64,000 nucleotides of DNA from Lates calcarifer (taxonomy: Eukaryota > Chordata > Actinopteri > Centropomidae). The notes below the pieces were generated by a model. That model was not told the DNA's origin, searched no databases, and was given only the letters and a program-made list of their open reading frames with translations. This document shows, piece by piece, positions 25,185 to 35,265 of the stretch (positions within the stretch are counted from its first letter, which is position 1; each line of letters starts with the position of its first letter). The stretch spans positions 11,495,132 to 11,559,131 of the forward strand of contig NC_066838.1 of NCBI RefSeq assembly GCF_001640805.2. Reading direction: 5' to 3'. A program made the translations under genes and the position numbers.

Positions 25185-25190
25185 TATAAG
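25185..25190 (+). promoter_or_regulatory. her9: TATA box of her9
   Basis: TATAAG within GTCTATAAGTACC lies 255 bases above the ATG and immediately after the SPS and a CACGCG site. Hes1-type promoters are TATA-driven with this order of elements. It predicts transcription initiation near 25215. Confidence 0.85.
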
Positions 25191-25215
25191 TACCGCCGCG
25201 GCGTGTGTCGGAGGT

Positions 25216-25444
25216 ACAAGCTTTGAGTCTCGCGTCGCGCGGTGTAACGCACGCTCCTGTGCTCAGGTGACAGCTCAGCGATAACACAACGCAAACTGAA
25301 CGTCGGGACTCGACTGCCCGGCGTCTCTTACGTCCTCTACTGCGTCGCAAAGTGAATTTCCGAAAGATTTTCATTTATTTTTCCAGCGCTTCCAAGAAAA
25401 AAAGGATTTACTTATCTACGCTTTTTTCCCTGGTTTGACCAACA
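25216..25444 (+). other. her9: her9 5' UTR (approximate start)
   Basis: The start is inferred at about 25-31 bases below the TATA box; the exact transcription start cannot be read from sequence. The leader is about 230 nt, with no intron seen, and ends in a T-rich tract before the AACAATG start context. Confidence 0.6.
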
Positions 25445-26715
25445 ATGCCAGCTGACACTATGGAAAAGCAGACGGCATCCCCTATTGCCGGTGCTCCTGC
25501 AAACGGATCACACACACCGGACAAACCGAAAAATGCCAGCGAGCATAGAAAGGTAAGAATTTTGAACATTGTGTCTTCTCTTCTTCGGTGAGAAAGTTTT
25601 GAGTTCAGAGTTGGTAATTTGGTTAATAGTGTGGTTACAATAACATGACAGGACATTCAGTTTGCAAGTTGACATCTCTTGATTGGTGGACAAGAAATTT
25701 ATGTAGAATTGTTGATTCTTTGCAGTCATCCAAACCCATCATGGAAAAACGCCGGAGAGCAAGAATTAACGAGAGCCTCGGGCAGCTCAAGACACTCATC
25801 CTGGACGCACTTAAAAAAGATGTAAGTCAAGACGAATTTGACGTCTTCCTCAAGTCTTCTTCACTGATATTTATTTGGTCTTAAATGTAACTTGAATATA
25901 GACTTAGCTCTCCCCGTTTTCTTCCATAGAGCTCCAGACACTCCAAGTTGGAAAAAGCAGACATCCTGGAGATGACAGTGAAGCACTTGAGGAACCTGCA
26001 GCGCGTGCAGATGAGCGGTAAGTTCATAGAAGTGTGTCGAAAAAACATTATGAAGTCATCACGAAGCTGATGAGAGAGTAACGAAGTCAGAAATGCGTCA
26101 CTGATGTCCTCTCTCTTTTCCCACACAGCAGCGCTCTCAGCAGATACCACCGTCCTGGGTAAATACAGAGCCGGATTCAACGAGTGCATGAACGAGGTCA
26201 CCCGCTTCCTGTCCACCTCCGAGGGGGTGAACACCGAGGTGAGGTCGAGGCTCCTCAACCACCTGTCCAACTGCATGGGCCAGATGATGTCCCTGAACTA
26301 CCCGCAGCAGGCCCCGTCCCAGCAGGCGCACCTGGCTCAGCCTCTGCACGTGCAGCTCCCATCCACCCTGCCCATCAGCGGTGCCGCTGTGGGCTCCAAG
26401 CTCAGCCCAGCGGAGGGAGTCTCCCCGAAGGTGTTCGGCGGGTTCCAGCTGGTGCCCGCGACCGACGGACAGTTCGCCTTTTTGATCCCCAACCCGGCCT
26501 TCGCTCCGGCCACGGCCCCCGTCATCCCGCTTTACGCAAACGCAGGAGTGCCCGTGGCGGTTAACGCCAGCCCGGTGCACGGCAGCTCGGCACCGACCGC
26601 AGCGTCTCCGGTTCACGGGATGACGTCCTTCTCCGGGGGGTCCCAGCAGGCGGTCAGCCCCGTGGGGGTCAGCACCGGCTCGGAGAGCGGCGAGGCCGTG
26701 TGGAGGCCGTGGTAG
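25445..26715 (+). CDS. her9: her9 / hes4-type bHLH-Orange transcriptional repressor (4 exons)
   Basis: Coding exons are 25445-25552, 25726-25821, 25930-26017 and 26129-26715. All introns are GT-AG, with phases 0, 0 and 1. The spliced CDS is 879 nt, or 292 aa plus stop. The start has A at -3 and an in-frame TGA nine bases upstream (25436), which fixes the N-terminus. Residues ~34-94 form the bHLH: the basic region [18 protein letters not shown] (37-54) with the HES-specific proline at 40, then the loop and helix 2 ending LRNLQRVQ. The Orange domain lies at ~106-150 ([14 protein letters not shown] onward). A Pro/Ala/Ser-rich C-terminal part ends in WRPW (289-292), the Groucho/TLE-binding motif. 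By family knowledge this is a nuclear Notch-responsive repressor that keeps progenitors undifferentiated and binds CACGTG/CACGCG/N-box DNA. The N-terminus ([20 protein letters not shown]) and the AALSAD segment resemble her9/HES4 rather than her6/HES1 (MPADIMEKN...). Length fits her9. The hes family call is near certain; the her9 paralogue call is strong but from memory. Confidence 0.93.
25553..25725 (+). other. her9: her9 intron 1 (phase 0)
   Basis: The donor is AAG|GTAAGA and the acceptor is TTTGCAG|TCATCC. The intron splits the coding sequence between HRK and SSKP, just before the basic region. This is the position I know for the first intron of hes1/hes4-type genes. At 173 bp it is short, as expected for a rapidly processed hes transcript. 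Confidence 0.92.
25822..25929 (+). other. her9: her9 intron 2 (phase 0)
   Basis: The donor is GAT|GTAAGT and the acceptor is CCATAG|AGCTCC. It interrupts the bHLH loop between KKD and SSRHS and is 108 bp long. Joining exons 2 and 3 restores an uninterrupted bHLH. Confidence 0.92.
26018..26128 (+). other. her9: her9 intron 3 (phase 1)
   Basis: The donor is AGCG|GTAAGT and the acceptor is CACACAG|CAGCGCTC. The split codon G|CA gives alanine 98 and the expected QMSAALSAD junction between the bHLH and Orange domains. The intron is 111 bp. Confidence 0.9.
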
Positions 26716-26800
26716 CTTAAGGGACAAGGAGAGACTCGTGTGAAACCAGTTTGCATTATTTTTCCAGTTTTTAGACATTTAACTGACTGCACACACAACT

Positions 26801-26872
26801 GATGCGGGGGTTTGAACCTGTGACTTTTCCGCTGTGGAATGGTAACTCTAACCACTTAATATAACCCCCTCC
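26801..26872 (-). repeat. tRNA-like (SINE-type) segment, antisense in the her9 3' UTR
   Basis: On the - strand the segment reads ...TTAAGTGGTTAGAGTTACC... followed about 35 bases later by GGTTCAAACCC, a perfect Pol III B-box (GGTTCRANNCC). The AGTGG-TTAGAG part resembles an A-box/D-arm. The T-stem and acceptor stem do not pair properly, so it is not an intact tRNA. A degraded tRNA-derived SINE head is the simplest reading. Confidence 0.4.
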
Positions 26873-27075
26873 AGTAGTTCACATTGTTTCGTTTTATGGA
26901 ACAGGGGTTGCCTTATGTGGCAGATATAGTTTTTATAATTTATTGTCTGATACCAACATTTGGATGTCGGTGATAAACATGCTGTACATGCAGAAGAATT
27001 ATAGGAGATGTTTTGTTATGAAGTACTTTTTATGAAAAGGTTTTAGTTTTGTACAGAGTTGTTATGAATTGTTAT

Positions 27076-27082
27076 ACCAAAG
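27076..27082 (+). promoter_or_regulatory. her9: miR-9 seed match in the her9 3' UTR
   Basis: ACCAAAG is the complement of miR-9 nucleotides 2-8 (a 7mer-m8 site). Regulation of her/hes genes by miR-9 is established in vertebrates, her9 in zebrafish included as I recall. A single 7-mer can occur by chance, but its position in a her9 3' UTR supports it. Confidence 0.5.
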
Positions 27083-27155
27083 CTGTGTTTTATATTCTTT
27101 GTTGTTTTGTGTTGGAAAGAAAAAAAACTGAAGTTGGGTGATGGCCCGTTGTTTT

Positions 27156-27161
27156 AATAAA
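27156..27161 (+). terminator. her9: her9 polyadenylation signal AATAAA
   Basis: A canonical AATAAA lies about 440 bases after the stop codon. A T/GT-rich stretch follows near 27215. Cleavage is expected about 15-25 bases downstream. It is the first canonical signal after the stop codon that I noticed. Confidence 0.8.
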
Positions 27162-27862
27162 TGACTTTACAGAAATGAACCTCTTGTCCACAGCCTGTTT
27201 CTCTCACGTCCATATTGTGTTTTTGTACTTTACCCAAGAGAACAAAGGGTCATTCTGTAGTTTTAAGGCCGTGCGTAAAAGTTACTTTTCATGCGTGAAA
27301 GTCACGTTGATGATAAGTTGGGGAATATCATTTTTAAACAGACTCACGGCGACCAAAAGGAAACTGCAACCCATCGATTATGTTCCTAATATGAACTCCA
27401 ACGTCAATTAATCTACTAAGTTGCAAGTGACCACCTTGTCACCAGTTTTAGCGGGAGCTCTTTACATCTGACTAACTGGAGAATGGCTCGGGGAACAATG
27501 GGGTTGTATTTTTCTATTGCTATAAAGGTAATTAAAAGTTTGAAAGGAGTCTCATCCTGTATGCAGCGGGAGCTTTAAGAAGTCTTAAACCCTATTCATG
27601 AGCCTGGGAAATGCGCTCAGGGGTTAATGTCAGTAACAGATTGCCTCAGTGAAAGGAGAATATGGAAGGATCCTCGCCTCCTTTTGTGTATCAATTGTTC
27701 AATTCCACTCCCAGTGGGCCTACACCTCAATAAAGGAGAAAACGAGGGAACTTGGTAAGAGTTTGGTTTGATGGCCTGACGGAAGTAGATGATAGCTGAT
27801 GAATAAAACTGTAGGTAATAGATCATTCTAGGCTTGATTATGACTCACAGCAAAATCAGTCT

Positions 27863-27888
27863 TTCTCTCTCTCTCACACACACACACC
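27863..27888 (+). repeat. compound (CT)n(CA)n microsatellite
   Basis: CT run passing directly into a CA run. Confidence 0.85.
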
Positions 27889-27998
27889 CTGACATGATCA
27901 TTTGAACTGGCCTATTTTAGTTATTCATGCACAACCTGTGGTCTATCTGGTTAGGTGCTTCTTCCCTCACGGCTTCACACACTTTTCTGTGTGTTAAA

Positions 27999-27999
27999 C

Positions 28000-28046
<47 letters not shown>
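27999..28046 (+). repeat. (CT)n microsatellite
   Basis: About 48 bases of CT with one CC interruption; it gives an Arg/Glu-rich frame on the - strand that is not a gene. Confidence 0.95.
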
Positions 28047-29479
28047 GTTTATCCCTGGCTGTAAACTTATCTTCCTCCCGGTGAGAGGGCTTCGGAACTG
28101 AGGGCAGTGTCTCCGTGTCGGCCGGCGTGGCGCTAGCCATGTGTCAGCCACTTGCAGTCGGTGGGCCCCTTTACTTTGGATTAGGTTACAGCCTGGTGAC
28201 CGCCGGTCAAAACCCCTCAACATTTAATACTCCGCCGGCGCGTCGTGGGTGCGCAAGGCTGGCACAGGCCAGCAGTATGTTGGTTTTTAAGTGTTTCTCC
28301 GGCCCTGGCCACCAGCACACACAAGATAAACAAGCTGGGTGTTTTCTTGAATTCAAAATATTTAGGTTGCAGTCTTGAAGCTATGTGCAAATCCACAAAT
28401 ATATCCACTGAAAACTATGTAGAAGATTCCTGTTCAGCCTTAAAATCGTGTGGATTTTAAACCGTGTAAGATACAGCTGTTGTAGTATTGTGTCAAGCAA
28501 GACATTTTTGTTGCGACAAATCACAGATCACATCACATGATTAAATTAACATTTGATACACGTTCATTTGGGAATCCGGAACAGTGGGAATACATGGAAA
28601 TATGTAATACAATCTAAAGAAAGCATCTGGTCTAACTATAACTTGGCCTGCGTGACTTGTGATGGGTGTTTGGACACTGATTACTCCTGATATTCATCTT
28701 TGTTGAACAGTTGGAGTGATTGTTCATTCGAGTAGTTGCGTTCTAACTTTCACCCAGCGGCCCGTGCCCTGCAGATGACACCGTCGGTAAATGGCACACC
28801 GAAAACCCCACTCACACTGACATTTCGGCAGCTTCCTCCTGCGAGGAGGCATACTGAAACACTAGTTGGCACTACGTGTGGGTTCTGCGGTTGTTCCTAC
28901 TGCCTTAGTGTCTGAGTTAATAGTTCTGAGATGCCTTTGTGGAGCTGAGGTCGTGAGAACCGAGCGAACTAGTCTGCCTGCGGCCGGGCGCTGTGCCAGT
29001 CAGTAAATCCCCGCTGGCTGGCCAGGTCGTGCAGCCGCTCTGCGGAGGTGAGGAGGCAAACACACAAGCGCGTGGCCGCCAAGAAGCCGAGCCTGGGCCG
29101 GTGTAAACATGAGGGATCGTGGGGTGGGGGGTGGGGGGGGACTCGGATCCAGCAGTATGCACTCCCAAGAGAAGTTGACTGAGTCCATTCTGTTTTTATA
29201 TGGCAACATGTAGGCTGTCAGCTAATTAGGTTAGAGCTGCTGCATCTGCTCTGTGGTCTGCTTGTGTTGAGAAATATGAAGATAAAGAAATCTCATATTC
29301 ATGCTGCTTGCACTGAAATAATCAGGTAACCAGGCAACGGCATTATGTGAGACAGAAAACAGACAGAACTGATTTAAAGAAACCGGTGTAGGAAGAGAAA
29401 AGCAATCTAAGGAAGTAAGAGCATGGCACAGATGTGTATAGCACAACATCTGCACTTGGATCATCAACGGTATGTAAGA

Positions 29480-29700
29480 CGAAACAGGCGGGAATCCCTC
29501 TCTGGTGATGAAAAGGATTCCTACAGAGGGCTGAATGTCCCTCGGGGATCGCATCCCCTGGGAGAAGTCGCAATTGAAGTGGGGGGTAGGGGTCATCAGC
29601 GGAGCCACAAATTATCATTCTCATTAGCGACTGAATGGAGGAACGCTCGCACAGCGTTGCCGCCAAACTTTTAACATCAAATCTCCCTCCAAAATTCACA
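29480..29700. promoter_or_regulatory. candidate enhancer/CNE 3' of her9
   Basis: Unique sequence with a compact homeodomain cluster (CAAATTATCATTCTCATTAG) and balanced GC, 2.5 kb past the her9 polyA signal. It has the look of a conserved element; conservation is untested. Confidence 0.33.
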
Positions 29701-31769
29701 ATTGCTGTTGTTGCATCGGGCCTTGTTTAGCCAGCACTTAGTTGTTTTTGTAAGTAATTTCTACCACAACTCGTTACAGGGAGTGCTGCATCGTTCATGC
29801 AGGGCTGCAACACTGCAACGACTCTCACAGGACTCTCACCCATTTTTAGTACTAACGAGGACATGAGCTGAAGTCCTTAAACTAATATATGTGAACAGAT
29901 AAATACCAATGTGTTTTTTCCCCCTTCCATTTTAATTTAATTGAAATAAGGAAGTCTGGCAAAGCAAAGGTTTTGTCAGTCTCTTTTAACTTTGTCTTGA
30001 GGTAGGTGTTTTTTAAGGGGTTTCTCTTGGTAATTTTAGGCTGACAGATCTATTAGGATCATTATTATATCATTACCTTATTAACAGCTGTTCATCTTTT
30101 GTATTATATACAATTATATCTCAACCAGCAGATCACCTCAGGGACAGGTATTTCACACTTAATTTGAAAAAGTAGAAACTTGGAGGTCATAGTCTCCAGT
30201 TTGACAATAGAATAAGTTTTAAGCTTGGAAGGAGTGTCCTGTGGGAGGCACCTATGTGCCATGAAGTACCAAGATGTTTTCACCACAGCCAAAGACATAA
30301 TCAGATGATTTCCCTTGTTTCTCGTGGCTGAAAACCTAACCCATCTCCCATTTTACAGTTGACTTTTGTCAGGATATATATGCAGGTCACCTTAATTTAT
30401 TCTCAATATCTCAAGCAGCAGATCACCTCAGAGACAAACAGCCTTTCTTCTTGGAGCTCTGACAGTTGTTTACTGAATGTACAGGCCACCCTGTCTCTCC
30501 CTGGTAGTGGATTGTTTGAGAGCTCCACCGCTCTGACTTTCTCATGGATGACAGGCTATATTTGCTCCTCAAATTGAAGACGCTGCAGCTACGAGGACAG
30601 AAGGAAATGTTCTGCATGCTTTGGCCGCAGGTTCTGGTAAAAGGGAAAGGCGGGGCAGGAGAAGGCATCAGGCACGAAGCGTGTATGTGTGTCAGTCTGT
30701 GTGTGGACTGGACACTCCTCCTTGCACCTGTTTTCTTGAGGGAGAGGCGGATAAGGACAAGGAGACAGACAGACAGGCCAAGAGGGGTGGGAACATGATA
30801 AGGAGAAGGTGTTGAAACTCAGGAAAGTACAAAATGGTTCCTGCAAGTGTGCGATCCGCCACTGACACATCTGCAAGTGTTTGTTTTGAAGGGTGTTAGG
30901 GTAAATGATGTAAGGAGAAACACTTGGAGATTAAGATGACAGATTATGAACTTATTTTTCAGTGTCACCTGACTCCTTGACACCTTTTTAACAGATGTTC
31001 ACTTTTTATATTTTAGCCATACTCGCCATCCTCCTCCCACTGCCTGCTCTTTTTTGGCTCCCTCCAAGCTTCCATCCTGTGCCGGTATTTATAGCAAGGG
31101 ACCACTTATCCCTGGGACTGGGTGTGAAGTGTTGGGTGTGTGCAGACGGAGGAGGTGAGGCAGGGTGGGCAGACGCAATGGGATGCGTCGAGCCTGATCA
31201 AATATCACAGGGTCCGGGTGCAGCGTGGGCTCCGTTGATCCTCACCGCTTGTCTACAGAACGTATTTCTGAGGCCAGGTTTGGCTTTTCAGCAGCTTCTC
31301 CAGTTTCAAGGCGTGAGGCCTGTGCCTTATAGCCTTTGCAACTGGTGCAGATTCCACAAGGGAAAGTAAAGGGCCCTCTTGACAGGGGTAGAGGTCATCC
31401 TGTGGGCTCCTAGGTGGCCTTGAAGGAGCCTTTCCCTTAAATATGGACACATTTTATTTATGTTTTATCTACCAACGGGGTCATCCCTGTCTTCCCCCTG
31501 CAGCTTTGGCAGCTGTTGCTCTATTTTAGCTCAGCAGCACTAGTCTCAAAGGTAAATACTTAACTAATAGTGTCGTAATCTAGGAGATGTGAAAATGAAA
31601 CAGCTTAGAGATGTGATGACATTGTGACCCACTTAGTGGTTAAGAGAACAATTTTGTTCAGAGATAACACAGTTTGTAAACTGTAGTCAGTAAGAAAATA
31701 AGTAGCCCACGTTTATGGGCACGTTTATGATTTTGTGCTGTATGGATGAAATTAAGTTGACCAAAAATT

Positions 31770-32355
31770 CTCACTCCCAACTTGTCACATAGGGACACTT
31801 GGTCAGGACTCCTTGGTGTCACTTTTTAACATACAGGGTACTTTAAGTGATATTTTTCAATGTGCAGAGGCAACACATTTTTTGAAATTTTTAATGAAAT
31901 GCTAAATTTTTTTAACAGCAGCAGTGACGCAACAGTGTAGTAGGGGGGAATGGTGTCCATGCAAAGCACACAACTGTCATATTAGAGTCCCGTCTGTGGT
32001 TAGATTTAGGCATAAAAAGTGCTTTGATTAAGGTTAGGGAAACACTGCGGTTTTTGGTTATGTTTAGGGACTCACAGCACTTGGTTAAAGTTTAGGCAAA
32101 GATTGTGCTGTGGTTTAATACAGAAAATGTTCACTGTCACTTCAAAACCACAATGAGCTCTCGCCCCATATACTTCACCAGACAACAGGCTGCTTGACTC
32201 ATGTATCAACTTTCAACGCAGAAGAGAGTATTGGAAGTCTATCGAACTGCCTGCAAGTTGGAAAATGACACTCAAGTGGTACCAAATGGGTTAAAAAGTG
32301 ATTACAAGGGGTCCTGACTAAACATCTGCATGCAAGGACATGGGACTGAAAACGC
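31770..32355. mobile_element. MITE-like DNA transposon with terminal inverted repeats
   Basis: 31801-31830 and the reverse complement of 32290-32319 match at 25 of 30 positions, sharing GTCAGGAC, CCTTG and TCACTTTTTAAC. Weaker similarity extends outward on both sides to about 31770 and 32355. The interior carries the TTAGGGAAACACTGCGG / GTTATGTTTAGGGACTCACA repeat typical of fish non-autonomous elements. There is no transposase. Confidence 0.75.
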
Positions 32356-32593
32356 CCAGACTTGACGAGACTTGACATGACTCAACGCAGCTCAATGTAA
32401 TGATAAATTAATGACTGTTATTATTATTAAAGGAAGACTCAGTAGACTGGTACTGTATTGTACCCCCGTGAATATTACACTACATTACAATACATCATAT
32501 GAGTATATTTAAGTAATTACACATGATATTTCTTGATATTTCCAAATAATAATTAAATATGCTGTTTCTCTTTGGACCAAACAAACCACTTCA

Positions 32594-32626
<33 letters not shown>
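32594..32626 (+). repeat. (TG)n microsatellite
   Basis: TG run with one TATA-like interruption. Confidence 0.9.
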
Positions 32627-33820
32627 ACATTTCTTTCTATGGCTGTGTTGCCAAATTTTAGTTTGAAACCATTGTTGTGAGGACATTTTGGCGATGTGAG
32701 GACATAGCTGGTCCTCACAACTTCTGTTTGAGGATTCAGGCTTGGTTCTAAAGTTCAGGTTATAGTTAGGGTTAGGCATTTATTTGTGTTTGTTAAGGTT
32801 AGAGTAAGGGGCTGGGGAATACATTATGTTGATGAGTGTCCTCACAACTCATGAAAAACAAGTGTGCATGTGTGTGTGTGACTCATCCCGTGTCACCACA
32901 TGCCCAGACTCGTCCCCAATTTGACACTCGAGAACATCATGCACAGTGATCTGACTCATAAGTATTTTCAAGATGCCACTGTCTGTGTCTGTTGTTTGTG
33001 TGTGAGAGTATTTCATCCTCTTCCTCTCCTTCTGTTTGTGTGTATGTGGGTGTGTACTGGTGCGTGTGTGTGTATGTATCTATGTGTGGTGGGTAAGAAC
33101 AGTGTATTTACGTGTACACATTTGCATTGTGTGGTTGGGTGGCAGTGTGAGAAACAGCCTTTGACCTGTTTCACTAAGGGATGCTGCAACATAAATAGAA
33201 TATATTTTTACAGCCAACATTGACCAGTGTTGTTACCTGATAGTGCCTCTCTTTTTAGGGACGAGGTATATTATCAATTTTCACAGCAGGAAAATAACAA
33301 GTGTAATTAGTAATGTTATTGAAGGCTCTGTTCCCTTTAACTGCTCCAGTAAGATGTGCCAGCGAGAATTTTTTTGATAAATTAGATCTGATATTAGATC
33401 TGATAAATCAAATGGAATACAGCCATTAATAATGATATATCATAAGGTCTGGTGTGGAAATATTCATTAGCTTCTTTACTTATAAAACTATTACAATAGA
33501 TTCCAATATCACAAGAAGAAAACTATCAAAATATAATTCATTGTAGCACAGGACACTGTATGATCTGTATGAGCCAATGAAAGCAACACTGAAATATGGT
33601 TGAATGTACAGCCTTTGTTTATTCTAGCAAAATTAGCTTCTTACTTTTATATTGTTTATAGCAGAGTAACACAACCATGCTAGCAACAAATAGAAAATTT
33701 GTATTCAGCTGTATTTAATATGAGTAGCCTAGAAGATTATGCTGAAGGAGGTTCATTCATTGTAAGATCTATTCCACCATTGCCATGTTTGTTGTTGTCA
33801 TTAACGTTTGGCTCTGAGCT

Positions 33821-33832
33821 GCCCTCTAGTGG
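33821..33832 (-). promoter_or_regulatory. CTCF-type motif, reverse
   Basis: GCCCTCTAGTGG on + reads CCACTAGAGGGC on -, continuing AGC. It is a full match to CCASYAGRKGGC with a favoured extension. It lies 7 kb right of the her9 3' end and points toward the forward site at 6990. Confidence 0.45.
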
Positions 33833-35225
33833 ATGTATTGCTTAACATCCATGTTAACGTAAAGGGCTGTGAAAGGATGTTAGCTAAATAATTTGCTTGA
33901 AGAACCACCTTTCAAGCATATGTGCGGTGAGTTTTTGACATCTTTTCATAGAGTTTACCTTTATTCCAGGTTAATGATAAATGAATTTCCACCACAAGAA
34001 TTTCAAACATTGGCTAGGTTTCCACTCAAACACACATGCACATTTTAACCAAATTTAGAAAAAGTTGGCAACAGAAAATGTGAATTAATTTGCATTTCCA
34101 TCCACTACTGTTATGCAAATATTAATTTATTGGGTTCATTGTAATAACCATTTGCTGGCAGTAACCTTGCAGTCAGCTGCCATCAAACCATTGCAGAGGA
34201 ACAACAAGATGATGTAATTAAGTGTGAGTGCCAGTCAAACCTCAGATGGTGAGAAACAGTTGCTCCTCTCAGATCTGATCTGTTCGTACACTGCAGCAGA
34301 ACCCGCAAGTTCGGTTTCACTCCGGCTCTCTTTTCCTTTGAGTCACTCTCTATCTCTTTATGTTACAAAAATGCAAAGTAAGCATCCTTTACATTTTCCC
34401 ATCACATTAGTAGCAGCTCAAGGAAACTCCAGGAAACTCTCAGTCCCTGTATTATATATAGCGAAAGAAATACATACAGTGTGTTTGACAGAGGGATATT
34501 CTACTCTGTTGAAAAGCTTTCTTTCCTGACAAGCTATCCCAGTGAGCTGGGACCTGTGGTCTTCTCTGGACCCTGGCTAAACTAGGTGGTGACAGCCACA
34601 TGGATGCAAAAGCATTATCACTTTAGTGCTGTAGAGATGGGGGCATTGTCCCCTAAACAGGATGTCCTGGTATCTGCTCCCATCTCATATGGGCTATCCT
34701 TTTGTGTTTGTCTTTGTCTGTGGACATTGGGGCAAATCCTTAAAGCAGATGTGACCAGGATTTGAAAAGTTGCCATCACCTTTTTAAAATGTTGAGCTCT
34801 TCCTTCCCACACCATGTCAGCTGGTTTCCCCCAACATATAGATTTTGATGGAAAATGCCGAGCAAACACCGAGAATGTAGTGTGGGTGACAAGTGTATGT
34901 GTCAGTGTGTCTTTGCGCTGCATGTGGTAGGGAGTTGGAGTTATGAGATGAGCCCTTGTCTTTTTTTTTTCTCTTTCTTTCTTTCTTCTTCCTTCTCTTT
35001 CTCTTTTCATGCCCTGGGAAGGTAAACACTCATCTTCTTTGCTCTTGTTTTCTTATGGTAACTGTTGAACAGTGTGTGCTCCACTCGTGGTTTTATTGCT
35101 TGGATTGTCATGCAAGAGGCAGGGGAGACAAGTGTTAATAAGTGGATGGGCTCACTCTAAACAAATGCGCCCACAGAATGGGCAAAGAGAGCCGAGAATG
35201 CAGCTGGGTACACACACCCACCCGC

Positions 35226-35228
<3 letters not shown>

Positions 35229-35264
<36 letters not shown>
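35229..35264 (+). repeat. (CA)18 microsatellite
   Basis: Uninterrupted CA run. Confidence 0.95.

Positions 35265-35265
<1 letters not shown>

Larger units (their letters stand above)
26716..27180 (+). other. her9: her9 3' UTR
   Basis: AT-rich sequence runs from the TAG stop to just beyond the AATAAA at 27156. It contains two AUUUA motifs (26777-26781 and 26938-26942), a miR-9 seed match (27076-27082) and an antisense tRNA-like segment (about 26801-26872). Short-lived mRNA is typical of hes genes, and the AU-rich motifs fit this; the function here is inferred. Confidence 0.75.
27182..31769. other. intergenic DNA downstream of her9
   Basis: No gene is seen. It holds a CT/CA tract (27863-27888), a CT tract (27999-28046) and several unique GC-balanced stretches: 27520-27780, 28740-29150 and 29480-29700. 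A tandem-like recurrence of CTCAANCAGCAGATCACCTC occurs at about 30120 and 30411. Confidence 0.55.

Noticed and set aside
25445..26715. Calling the gene her6/hes1
   Set aside because: The N-terminus and the AALSAD segment resemble her9/HES4 as I remember them; her6/HES1 begins MPADIMEKN and has a different proline-rich C-terminal part. A tree of the full protein would settle it.
26137..26778. 213-codon open frame on the - strand across her9 exon 4
   Set aside because: It is a shadow of the GC-rich her9 coding frame; it has no domain and runs through the WRPW and stop region.
27999..28046. Possible CRISPR-like or tandem array
   Set aside because: It is a plain CT microsatellite in a vertebrate genome; no repeat-spacer structure exists anywhere in the window.
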